Shown in pieces: positions 1-6,299 of a stretch of 9,223 nt of DNA (within the stretch, counting starts at the first letter, position 1; each line of letters opens with the position of its first letter). The position numbers and the translations under genes are program-made. The notes beneath the pieces were generated by a model. The model was not told where the DNA came from. It worked only from the letters and a program-made list of their open reading frames with translations, and did no database searches. Origin of the DNA: CAYYJM01 sp964471755 (lineage in GTDB: Bacteria; Planctomycetota; Planctomycetia; Gemmatales; Gemmataceae); assembly GCA_964471755.1 (NCBI GenBank), contig CAYYJM010000255.1:1-9223 (forward strand), given 5' to 3'.

Positions 1-1
1 C

Positions 2-49
2 CTCGGCTGCGTCGCCGCTCCGGCGGTCTATTATCCGGTTGGGGACTGA
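2..49 (+). CDS. possible C-terminal end of an upstream gene (partial)
   Basis: Frame 2 stays open from the window edge to a TGA at 47-49 and would encode the last 15 residues of a protein, ending PAVYYPVGD. Third codon positions are mostly G or C, as in the real genes here, and the stop lies just before the inverted repeat at 52-115, a usual place for such elements. The stretch is far too short to identify a family, and the call rests only on codon style and position. It may be plain intergenic DNA. Confidence 0.3.
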   Translation, partial: LGCVAAPAVYYPVGD

Positions 50-51
50 TC

Positions 52-115
52 CATTTAGCCGCCGGCTTGCCGGCGGTGCCTCGTCGAAGACCGCCGGCAA
101 GCCGGCGGCTAAATG
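52..115. repeat. 26-bp perfect inverted repeat with nested palindromes
   Basis: The arm at 52-77 is the exact reverse complement of the arm at 90-115, with a 12-base loop (78-89). Each arm also contains its own 8-bp palindrome around a 2-base centre (59-76 and 91-108), so the element can form one long hairpin or two short ones. It ends directly before the AGAAGG ribosome binding site (116-121) of the phosphoglycerate mutase gene. From memory, closely similar GCCGGCGG-rich palindromes recur between genes in planctomycete genomes; this needs a genome-wide search. It could be a REP/BIME-like element, a terminator for the upstream gene, or a leader structure affecting translation of the next gene. 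Confidence 0.85.
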
Positions 116-128
116 AGAAGGCGAACCC

Positions 129-1358
129 ATGAAATACGTCATCGTCATCCCAGACGGCTGCGCCGATGAGCCGCAGGATACCCTCGGCGGCCGAACTCCT
201 TTGCAGGCCGCCCGTCTGCCGAACATGGACCGCATCGCCCGGCTCGGCGTGGTCGGTCGATCGGACAACGTCCCGCGACCGCTGACCCCGGCCAGCGACG
301 TCGCCACGCTCAGCCTGTTCGGCTACGATCCGCTCCAGGTCTACACCGGCCGGGCTCCGCTCGAAACCGCCGCGATGGGCATCCCACTCGGCCCGCTCGA
401 CTGGGCCATCCGCTGTAATCTCGTCTGCATCGACAACGGCGAGATGCGCGACTTCACCGCCGGCCACATTACCAGCGAGGACGGTGCGCCCCTGGTCCAC
501 ACCCTCCAGGAACACCTCGGCGGCGACGCGCTGGTGCGGGAGGTTCTCGGCCGCAAGGGGAAACTCGAGTTTCATCCTGGCGTCAGCTACCGCAACATTC
601 TCGTCTACCGCGGCGACGATCCGGCCCCGTTCGACGGCACGACGAAGACCCAGCCGCCGCACGACGTGCCCGATCGACCGATCGAGCCGCACCTGCCAAC
701 CGGGCCGGGTAGCGATCTGCTCCGCGTCATCATGGAACGAAGTCGGCCGCTCTTCGCCGACCATCCGGTCAACGTTCGCCGACGGGCCGAGGGGAAGCGT
801 CCGGCCACGCAGTGCTGGCTCTGGGGACAGGGCAAGGCCCCGCAACTCCGTCCCTTCCTGGACGTTTACGGCAAGCGGGGAGCCATTCTCAGTGCCGTCG
901 ATCTGGTCCGTGGCGTCGGCGTCCTGCTCGGCTGGAAGCGCATCGACGTGCCCGGTGCGACCGGTTACCTCGACACCGACTACGCCGCCAAGGGCCGATA
1001 TGGCATCGCCGCTCTGCGGGATCACGATCTCGTCTGCGTCCACGTCGAGGCCCCCGACGAGGCGTCGCACGAGGGCAAGGCCGACGAGAAGGTCAAGGCC
1101 CTGGAACGCATCGATGAACACATCGTCGGCCCGCTTCTGGAAGCGCTGCCGACGTACGGCGACCATCGCATTCTCGTCTCGCCCGATCATCGCACCACGT
1201 TGCGGACGCGCGCACACGCTTACGGCGCAGTGCCGTTCGCGATCTGCGGCACCGGCATCGAGCCGAACGGTGCGACGAGCTATGACGAGGAAGTGGCAGC
1301 GCGATCCCCGCTCGCCTTCGAGCGCGGGCACGAACTGATGGGTACGTTCTTGAAGTGA
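129..1358 (+). CDS. apgM: 2,3-bisphosphoglycerate-independent phosphoglycerate mutase, archaeal (ApgM) type; or proposed homoserine kinase
   Basis: This 409-residue protein belongs to the alkaline-phosphatase-superfamily phosphomutases. All positions expected for the two-metal site and nucleophile are visible: Asp9 (IPDG), Ser56 in TPASDVA as the phosphorylated serine, Asp310 and His314 (EAPDEASHEG), Asp353-His354 (SPDHRT) and His363. The stretch SLFGYDP...YTGRAPLE (from residue 62) is also characteristic. The length suits the roughly 400-residue ApgM group. ApgM interconverts 3- and 2-phosphoglycerate in the cytosol. A bacterial subgroup with the same architecture and a C-terminal GHELM stretch (here 400-404) has been proposed to act as homoserine kinase, and this protein may belong to it; sequence alone does not settle that. 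The start is supported by AGAAGG at 116-121, seven bases before the ATG. The gene converges on the cytochrome gene, with a hairpin cluster between them. Confidence 0.88.
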   Translation: MKYVIVIPDGCADEPQDTLGGRTPLQAARLPNMDRIARLGVVGRSDNVPRPLTPASDVATLSLFGYDPLQVYTGRAPLETAAMGIPLGPLDWAIRCNLVCIDNGEMRDFTAGHITSEDGAPLVHTLQEHLGGDALVREVLGRKGKLEFHPGVSYRNILVYRGDDPAPFDGTTKTQPPHDVPDRPIEPHLPTGPGSDLLRVIMERSRPLFADHPVNVRRRAEGKRPATQCWLWGQGKAPQLRPFLDVYGKRGAILSAVDLVRGVGVLLGWKRIDVPGATGYLDTDYAAKGRYGIAALRDHDLVCVHVEAPDEASHEGKADEKVKALERIDEHIVGPLLEALPTYGDHRILVSPDHRTTLRTRAHAYGAVPFAICGTGIEPNGATSYDEEVAARSPLAFERGHELMGTFLK

Positions 1359-1363
1359 GTCCC

Positions 1364-1468
1364 AGGCGAGCCCCCCACGAAAGTGGGGGGAGAAAAGGCG
1401 AGCCCCCCACGAAAGTGGGGGGAGTTTACAGGGCGGGAACTTCCCCACTTTTCGTGGGGGGGCTCGCC
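1364..1468. repeat. cluster of three C-run/GAAA/G-run hairpin repeats, possible bidirectional terminator
   Basis: Two direct copies of a 29-base unit lie at 1364-1392 and 1396-1424, exactly 32 bases apart. Each contains CCCCCCAC-GAAA-GTGGGGGG, an 8-bp stem closed by a GNRA-type GAAA loop. A third, slightly diverged copy lies inverted at 1441-1468 (seven Gs, one extra base in the loop, shorter outer run), so copy 2 and copy 3 can also pair into one long hairpin. The cluster fills most of the 129 bases between the convergent stop codons at 1356-1358 and 1488-1490. No T-tract follows the stems, so a classic intrinsic terminator is not shown, although strong hairpins between convergent genes would suit transcript ending or 3' protection. 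The alternative is a mobile palindromic repeat family. Confidence 0.85.
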
Positions 1469-1487
1469 GAAAGACGCTCACCAGCCC

Positions 1488-2072
1488 TCAACTATCGCGG
1501 AAGATTCCGTGGCAGTTGACGCAGGCCGAGTTGAGCGCGTTGCTGACCTTCTTGACCGCGTCCGGCTTACCGCTCTTGACGGCTTCGATGAGGTCATCCG
1601 CGTACTTCTGCATCTCGTCGTTGTACTTGTGCCAGTCCTTGGGGTCCTTGCCGGCCTTCTTGGTCTTCGGAGCGTAGTACTTGTTCAGCTCGCCGATGGC
1701 CTTGGTCTGCTTGGCCATGGTGATCAGATCGGCGCTTTCCTTCTGCAACTGCGCGGCTGGCAGTGTCTTCTTGGCCAGGTTCATGATCTTGATTTCGACG
1801 GCTTCGCCCTTGGCTCCGTAGCCAATCGCGTTGGGATAGCGTTCGTTGCGCGGCTTGAACAGATACATGACCGGGACGATGTCATTCTTCTTCGCCAGCG
1901 CTTCGGCACCCTTGCCGCCGCTCTTGATCAGGGCCTCGACGGCTTCCTTGGCGGCCTTCATCGCCTTGTTGGTTTCTTCCTTGTCGTCAGCACGGACGCG
2001 CAGGGTGGCGAGGGGCAGGACCAGGCCAGCCAGGAGCAAGGCCAGCAAACCGAAACGCAGGGTTCGAATCAT
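1488..2072 (-). CDS. exported c-type cytochrome-like protein with C-terminal CxxCH
   Basis: The 194-residue protein begins with MIRTLRF and a hydrophobic stretch to about residue 24, then a likely signal peptidase site near RVRA-DD (28-29). The mature part is rich in Lys and Ala, looks mostly helical, and ends with one heme-binding CVNCH at 184-188, six residues before the stop. A heme motif at the extreme C-terminus of a helical protein recalls cytochrome c'/c556 (class II), but I cannot confirm the four-helix fold. Met38 in the first predicted helix could be a sixth ligand; this is inference. An in-frame Met codon 12 codons upstream exists, but GGAG at 2079-2082, six bases from the ATG at 2072, favours this start. 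The gene is divergent from the kinase/HD-GYP gene and convergent with the mutase. Its role is probably periplasmic electron transfer or heme-based sensing; the partner is unknown. Confidence 0.82.
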   Translation of the reverse strand: MIRTLRFGLLALLLAGLVLPLATLRVRADDKEETNKAMKAAKEAVEALIKSGGKGAEALAKKNDIVPVMYLFKPRNERYPNAIGYGAKGEAVEIKIMNLAKKTLPAAQLQKESADLITMAKQTKAIGELNKYYAPKTKKAGKDPKDWHKYNDEMQKYADDLIEAVKSGKPDAVKKVSNALNSACVNCHGIFRDS

Positions 2073-2078
2073 GATCGA

Positions 2079-2082
2079 CTCC
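2079..2082 (-). promoter_or_regulatory. ribosome binding site that fixes the cytochrome start
   Basis: Read on the minus strand, GGAG lies six bases before the ATG at 2072. The longer alternative start at 2108 would add 12 polar residues ahead of the signal peptide, so this site decides the start. Confidence 0.65.
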
Positions 2083-2136
2083 GAATTCGGACCTGAAAGC
2101 GCCAACACCCGGCATGGCAGAGCCGAGCCGTTTCCG

Positions 2137-2190
2137 GCGTCGAAGGAGGCAGGGCCGGCGCTAAAATCACGCGGTGGGTTCCTTCGACGC
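2137..2190. repeat. 11-bp perfect inverted repeat in the divergent control region
   Basis: GCGTCGAAGGA at 2137-2147 is the exact reverse complement of 2180-2190, separated by 32 bases. It lies between the cytochrome and kinase genes, inside the expected leader of the cytochrome transcript. It could be an operator for a dimeric regulator with widely spaced half-sites, a leader stem, or chance. Apart from this and the promoter candidates, I see no gene in the 306 bases from 2073 to 2378. Confidence 0.5.
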
Positions 2191-2194
2191 TTCT

Positions 2195-2222
2195 ATGATA
2201 AGGGCTCGATTTCGTGATGCAA
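2195..2222 (-). promoter_or_regulatory. candidate promoter for the cytochrome gene
   Basis: On the minus strand a TATCAT box (2200-2195) is preceded by TTGCAT (2222-2217) with a 16-base spacer. The -10 matches the sigma70 consensus at five of six positions, the -35 at three. Transcription would begin near 2188 and give a leader of about 115 bases. The same bases read TATGAT on the plus strand (2194-2199), but no good -35 sits upstream there. Confidence 0.35.
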
Positions 2223-2328
2223 GGAGCCAGATCCGCATTCGGACGAAAGGATTTTGCCGATCGGAGAAGCTGTAACGACGTCGGCCGAGAGGTTCGCTCG
2301 TCACTGGAGCAACCGCCTGGCGTCCTCT

Positions 2329-2357
2329 TTGCGTCGGCCCGGCAAAAAAGCTACAGT
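2329..2357 (+). promoter_or_regulatory. candidate promoter for the kinase/HD-GYP gene
   Basis: TTGCGT at 2329-2334 and TACAGT at 2352-2357 are separated by 17 bases. Transcription would start near 2364, just before the AAGGAG at 2366-2371, leaving a very short leader. The -10 box resembles the TACAA-type boxes upstream of other genes in the window. The match is moderate and the placement is a guess. Confidence 0.35.
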
Positions 2358-2365
2358 TCCGCATC

Positions 2366-2371
2366 AAGGAG
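2366..2371 (+). promoter_or_regulatory. ribosome binding site that fixes the kinase/HD-GYP start
   Basis: AAGGAG lies seven bases before the ATG at 2379. The frame is open from 2214, but the 55 extra residues look non-coding (Ser/Arg-rich, no family resemblance) and no comparable site precedes the earlier start. This sets the start at 2379. Confidence 0.75.
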
Positions 2372-2378
2372 CTTGCCG

Positions 2379-4592
2379 ATGCTGACTTGCCACCAGCCGA
2401 CCTCGACTTTACCGCTGTCCGATCTGGCCGAGCCGGCTCGATCCCTGGCACGCGATCTGCTCGCGGCTCGTCTGATCGACGAAGCGCCGCTCGGCCATCT
2501 TCTCCACGAACGACGCGACACTCTGAGCGAATTCGCGCAACCCGGCCGATTCGCCCAGCTGCTCCAGCGCCACAATCTGATCACGGGTTATCAGCGCGAG
2601 CGGATCCTGGCCGGCGACTGGCGTCGCCTCCTGATCGGAGGGTATCGCCTGCTCGACATCCTCGGTTGCGGCGGCATGAGTACGGTCTACCGGGCCGAAC
2701 ATTGCCTGCTCCGGCGGAAGGTCGCCATCAAGGTTCTTCAGGTCGAGGAAGAATCGAATCCGTCGCTCCAGCATCGGTTCTATGTCGAGATGCGAGCCCT
2801 GGCCGAACTGAGTCACCCTCACATCGTCACGGCCATCGACGCTGGCGAGGTCGCTGGCGATGAGGCGCATACGCGCTGCGTCTATCTCGTCCTGGAACTG
2901 GTCCGCGGCGGCGACCTGGAACGGTATGTCCAGGAGAACGGCCCCTGTTCGGTGACGGAGGCGTGTCAGTTCATCCGTCAGGCCGCCGCGGGACTGCACG
3001 CTGCTCACGATCATCACATCATCCACCGCGACCTGAAGCCATCGAACCTGCTCCTGAGCGACGAGGGCCAGGTCAAGCTCGTCGATTTCGGCCTGGTGCG
3101 TCACTTCGACAGTCGCCTGACCGACCCACGGGCGTTGATCGGCAGTCTGGATTACATGGCTCCGGAGCAGAGCCTCGATCCGACCTCCGTCGGCAAAGCG
3201 GCCGACATCTACGGTCTCGGAGCCACGCTCTTCTATCTCCTCACCGGACAGGGGCCGCATCCGGCCGAGGCCACGCTGAACGCTTCGCTGCTGCGTCTGC
3301 AACGGATGCCCGCTCGGCGGGTGAGCGAACTCCGCAGCGACGTTCCCGCTGTTCTCGACGACCTGCTGGCTCGCATGCTCGACCGCGATCCGCTCCAGCG
3401 TCCGCAGCCGCCGCTGCTCGTCATGCACGCGCTGACGCCGTTCGCTCTGCCCGAGTCGGCCGCCACGTTGGGCCTACCGGCAACGCTCCCGCCGGAACCG
3501 GAGCCCTTGCCGATCGCCCCCTCCGCCCCGAAGACACGACGCGTCCTCCTCATCGACCCGGTGGAAGCGAACCTGGTTCGGAGCCTTCATGATCACGGGT
3601 TCGTGTCGCGAACGGTGGCACAGTTTGACGAGGCGGAAGCCCTTCTCCGTCAGGAGTCCTTCCCGCTGGTGGTCGTCCAGAGCCACCCGGACCTGAATCG
3701 GGCGAGCCTTCAGCGTCTTCGTTCACGGTCCACGGACCTGCATCAGCAGATTCTCGTGATCGGTGATCCCGGACAGGACTGGCCGGGGGCAAACGTCGTG
3801 CTTCCGTTCGCCGTGGCCGAGCAACTCCTGCCGGTGCGATGCGAATTGCTTCTGAGCATGAAGGAGGCTCTGGAGCGGTCCCAGTTACTGACGGCCCAGT
3901 ATCACCTGACCACCCACCAACTCCAGGAGAGTCTCCAGGCCCGCGATCGGGACGTCCGTGAGGCCCATAACGCCCTGCTCTTCGCGATGGCCAAGATGGC
4001 CGAGTCGCGTGAAGGCGAGACGCCTGGTCATCTTCGGCGTCTGCAAGGATACTGTCGCGCCCTGGCCCTGGCTGCCACGGCGATGTCACCCTGGGACGCG
4101 CTGGTCGATGCCCGCTTCCTCGAACTGCTCGATCGCTGTCTGCCGCTGCACGACATCGGCAAGATCGGCCTGCCGGAGGACATCCTCCTGAAACCGGGGG
4201 CGCTGAACGACCAGGAACGGCGGCTGGTCGAGACGCATCCGGTGATCGGCGACCGCATGCTGGAGGCCCTCGGTCGCGAACATGGGGCCTCGCTGGAGTT
4301 TCTCGGCACCGCTCGGGCCCTGGTCCGCCATCATCACGAGCGCTACGATGGCACGGGCTACCCCGACCGCCTCGCTGGCGAGGCGATTCCCGCCGTGGCA
4401 CGGTTGACCGCGCTGGGCGACGTGTACGACGCCCTGCGCCGTGACCGCCTCCACAAGCGAGCCCAGAGTCATGATGTTGCGGTGCGCGTCATCCTCAACC
4501 ACTCGGCCGGGCAGTTCGATCCGGCCCTGATCCAGGCCTTCTCCGACTGCCATCCGCGCTTCGAGGAAATCTTCCAGGAACTCCCCGACTGA
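2379..4592 (+). CDS. Ser/Thr protein kinase fused to degenerate receiver and HD-GYP phosphodiesterase
   Basis: A 737-residue protein with no signal peptide or membrane span, so probably cytosolic. Residues 1-88 form a helical pre-domain (RHNLITGYQRERILAGDW) seen before planctomycete kinases. The Hanks kinase spans about 89-345: Gly-rich loop GCGGMSTVY (96-104), Lys118 in VAIKVL, HRDLKPSN (216-223, catalytic Asp218), DFG (236-238) and APE (261-263), so it looks active. Residues 387-490 resemble a response-regulator receiver, but Gln434 sits where the phosphorylated Asp belongs and the conserved Lys is absent. A helical linker (about 490-540) leads to HD-GYP (about 541-737), whose metal-ligand set is complete: Glu547, His551, His591-Asp592, His620, His652-His653 and Asp681, with HHERYDGTGYP at 652-662. 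HD-GYP domains hydrolyse c-di-GMP. The inference is that kinase state controls c-di-GMP breakdown. The gene converges on the DinB gene with a nine-base gap. Confidence 0.92.
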   Translation: MLTCHQPTSTLPLSDLAEPARSLARDLLAARLIDEAPLGHLLHERRDTLSEFAQPGRFAQLLQRHNLITGYQRERILAGDWRRLLIGGYRLLDILGCGGMSTVYRAEHCLLRRKVAIKVLQVEEESNPSLQHRFYVEMRALAELSHPHIVTAIDAGEVAGDEAHTRCVYLVLELVRGGDLERYVQENGPCSVTEACQFIRQAAAGLHAAHDHHIIHRDLKPSNLLLSDEGQVKLVDFGLVRHFDSRLTDPRALIGSLDYMAPEQSLDPTSVGKAADIYGLGATLFYLLTGQGPHPAEATLNASLLRLQRMPARRVSELRSDVPAVLDDLLARMLDRDPLQRPQPPLLVMHALTPFALPESAATLGLPATLPPEPEPLPIAPSAPKTRRVLLIDPVEANLVRSLHDHGFVSRTVAQFDEAEALLRQESFPLVVVQSHPDLNRASLQRLRSRSTDLHQQILVIGDPGQDWPGANVVLPFAVAEQLLPVRCELLLSMKEALERSQLLTAQYHLTTHQLQESLQARDRDVREAHNALLFAMAKMAESREGETPGHLRRLQGYCRALALAATAMSPWDALVDARFLELLDRCLPLHDIGKIGLPEDILLKPGALNDQERRLVETHPVIGDRMLEALGREHGASLEFLGTARALVRHHHERYDGTGYPDRLAGEAIPAVARLTALGDVYDALRRDRLHKRAQSHDVAVRVILNHSAGQFDPALIQAFSDCHPRFEEIFQELPD

Positions 4593-4601
4593 CCGCCCTG
4601 A

Positions 4602-5090
4602 TCAGAACAGAATCGGCTTGCCCAGACGTCGCCGTACGACGCTGAACTGACCGCCGTGCATCAGGGTGTGGTTCGCCATGAGCAGCAGCAGATCGCCCAG
4701 TTTCGGGGCGAACCCCGCCATCGGTCCCTCGGTCGGCCGATCGAGGTCGGCGTCGGTCAGCTTCTGCACCGCGGCCAGGGTCGCCTCGCGGACCCTGGCG
4801 TACTGTTCGAGGTACGCCGCCTTGCCGAGAAACCCCTTGTCCGTCCCGGCCATGTTCGGGCCGTGTTGCGCCTCGAAGTTGGCCGGCAGGTCGGGATAGA
4901 CCGCTCCCGGCAGGTTGCCGAGCTGGAGCTTCCGCTCGCTGAGGATCAGATGGCCCAGTTGCCAGGCGATGTGATTGGCTCCCTCGACGGGACGAACCAG
5001 CAGGTCGGCATCGCTCAGGTCGCTCAGGAACATCCCCAGAACATTCAAGCTCGACCGCAGTGCCGAAGCGATCGCTTCCGTACCCTTCAT
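4602..5090 (-). CDS. DinB-fold metal-binding protein
   Basis: The 162-residue protein matches the DinB/YfiT-like four-helix bundle in length and motif layout. Three histidines expected to bind one metal ion are visible: His47 in WQLGHL and His141 plus His145 in NHTLMHGGQ. Members include bacillithiol and mycothiol S-transferases and many uncharacterised stress-related proteins, so substrate and reaction cannot be named. There is no signal peptide; it should be cytosolic. The frame is open far upstream on the minus strand, but the start at 5090 is set by AAGGAG at 5096-5101, five bases before the ATG, and by where DinB similarity begins. It is convergent with the kinase/HD-GYP gene and divergent from the oxidoreductase gene; no operon partner is visible. 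Confidence 0.88.
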   Translation of the reverse strand: MKGTEAIASALRSSLNVLGMFLSDLSDADLLVRPVEGANHIAWQLGHLILSERKLQLGNLPGAVYPDLPANFEAQHGPNMAGTDKGFLGKAAYLEQYARVREATLAAVQKLTDADLDRPTEGPMAGFAPKLGDLLLLMANHTLMHGGQFSVVRRRLGKPILF

Positions 5091-5137
5091 GCTTTCTCCT
5101 TCGCGAAACACAGCCCGACCGATCGTCCATCGACGGC

Positions 5138-5166
5138 ATTGTAGTCGGCGCGACATCGCTCGTCGC
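5138..5166 (-). promoter_or_regulatory. candidate promoter for the DinB gene
   Basis: On the minus strand TACAAT (5143-5138) is preceded by GCGACG (5166-5161) with a 17-base spacer. The -10 is a five-of-six match, the -35 weak at three of six. The start of transcription would be near 5131, giving a leader of about 40 bases. Confidence 0.45.
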
Positions 5167-5193
5167 GAGCCGGGGACGTATCCGCGGGGCTGC

Positions 5194-5209
5194 GTCCGAT
5201 TTGTCGGAC
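5194..5209. promoter_or_regulatory. small hairpin in the DinB/oxidoreductase divergent region
   Basis: GTCCGA and TCGGAC form a perfect 6-bp stem around a TTTG loop. The element lies between the two divergent promoters and could be a small operator or an RNA hairpin. No terminator T-tract follows. The remaining DNA of 5091-5300 holds no gene. Confidence 0.4.
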
Positions 5210-5234
5210 AGGCTCTTCCCCTGGCTTCGCCGTG

Positions 5235-5243
5235 TGGTACAAC
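5235..5243 (+). promoter_or_regulatory. candidate extended -10 for the oxidoreductase gene
   Basis: TGGTACAAC fits an extended -10 (TGn plus a TACAAC box). No convincing -35 lies 16-18 bases upstream, which extended -10 promoters tolerate. Transcription would start about 50 bases before the ATG at 5301. Confidence 0.35.
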
Positions 5244-5300
5244 GGTGGCACTGCGTCCGAAACTCTGTCCGTCCTGCCGTTCTCGTTTGTGAGGAAACTC

Positions 5301-6299
5301 ATGCGCCGGATCCTGGTCATCGGTCTGTTCCTCGTTTTCGCGACCCCGCTGGTCCCGGCTCAACCGGGCAAGGAGAAGCTCGTGCGCGTCGGCATCATCG
5401 GCCTGGACACCTCGCACGTGTCGGCCTTCACGAGGTTGCTCAACGCCGCCAAACCGAGGCCGGAGTTCGCCGGCTTCAAGGTCGTCGCCGCGTTTCCCGG
5501 CGGCAGTCCCGACGTGCCGGCCAGTGCCAACCGTGTCGAGGGTTTCACGAAGGACCTGCGCGACAAGCTCGGCGTCGAGATCGTCCCGTCGATCGAGGCG
5601 CTCCTGCCGAAGGTGGACGTTGTTCTGCTGGAGAGCGTGGACGGTCGGCCTCACCTGAAGCAGATCGAGGCCGTACTCAAGGCGGGCAAGCCGGTCTTCG
5701 TGGACAAGCCGGTGGCCGGCAACCTGGCCGACGCCGTCGCCCTGTACGAGCTGGCGGCGAAGCACAAGGTGCCGGTCTTCTCGACCTCGGGTCTGCGTTT
5801 CTCGCCGGCCGTGCGGAGTCTGCGAGACAACCCGAAGGTCGGCAAGATTCTCGGCTGCGCGACGTATGGCCCGTGTGAGATCGAGCCGCATCATCCGGAC
5901 CTGTTCTGGTACGGCATCCACGGCGTCGAGTCGCTCTTCACGATCCTGGGTCCCGGCTGCGAGACGGTCACGCGCACGCACACCAAAGGCACCGATCTGG
6001 TCGTCGGCGTGTGGAAGGATGGCCGGATCGGCACCTATCGCGGCATCCGCAGTGGCAAGGGGGTCTTCGGCGCGATCGCCTTCGGCGACAAGGGGGTTGT
6101 CGAGGGCGGAGCCTTCGGCGGCTACGAGCCGCTGCTGACCGAGATCGTCACGTTCTTCCGCACGGGCAAGCCGCCGGTCAGCCCCGAGGAGACGCTGGAG
6201 ATCTACACCTTCATGCAGGCGGCCGACGTGAGCAAGGCTCGCGGCGGGGTGCCGGTGAAACTGGCCGAGGTGCTGGAAGCGGCGCGGAAGAAAAACTGA
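5301..6299 (+). CDS. exported Gfo/Idh/MocA-family oxidoreductase
   Basis: The 332-residue protein starts with MRR and a hydrophobic run, with a likely signal peptidase site near VPA-QPG (18-23), so it is probably exported. An N-terminal Rossmann-type nucleotide-binding domain follows: VRVGIIGLDTSHVSAF (28-43). The usual GxGxxG loop is replaced by GLDTSH. The Glu-Lys-Pro motif of the family appears as DKP at 135-137, keeping Lys136. The C-terminal alpha/beta domain contains HHPDLFWYGIHGVE (197-210), where His207 could be the catalytic histidine. Family members oxidise or reduce sugars and polyols with NAD(P); the substrate here is unknown. GAGGAA at 5291-5296 supports this start over an upstream in-frame one at 5232. 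It is divergent from the DinB gene, and its stop overlaps the -35 of the next promoter. Confidence 0.87.
   Translation: MRRILVIGLFLVFATPLVPAQPGKEKLVRVGIIGLDTSHVSAFTRLLNAAKPRPEFAGFKVVAAFPGGSPDVPASANRVEGFTKDLRDKLGVEIVPSIEALLPKVDVVLLESVDGRPHLKQIEAVLKAGKPVFVDKPVAGNLADAVALYELAAKHKVPVFSTSGLRFSPAVRSLRDNPKVGKILGCATYGPCEIEPHHPDLFWYGIHGVESLFTILGPGCETVTRTHTKGTDLVVGVWKDGRIGTYRGIRSGKGVFGAIAFGDKGVVEGGAFGGYEPLLTEIVTFFRTGKPPVSPEETLEIYTFMQAADVSKARGGVPVKLAEVLEAARKKN

Noticed and set aside
1383..2096. 237-codon plus-strand frame across the hairpin cluster and cytochrome gene
   Set aside because: It is antisense to the cytochrome gene, which has a signal peptide, a CxxCH and a ribosome binding site.
2214..2378. 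55-residue N-terminal extension of the kinase/HD-GYP protein
   Set aside because: There is no ribosome binding site at 2214, the composition is non-coding in style, and a strong AAGGAG precedes the ATG at 2379.
2409..3428. 339-codon minus-strand frame
   Set aside because: It is antisense to the kinase domain of the kinase/HD-GYP gene and has no domain of its own.
4593..4601. Terminator between the kinase/HD-GYP and DinB genes
   Set aside because: Only nine bases separate the stops; CTGATCAG at 4598-4605 is a short palindrome with no stem long enough or T-tract.
4602..5981. 459-codon minus-strand frame containing the DinB protein with a long N-terminal extension
   Set aside because: The extension is antisense to the oxidoreductase gene. 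DinB similarity and the AAGGAG site set the real start at 5090.
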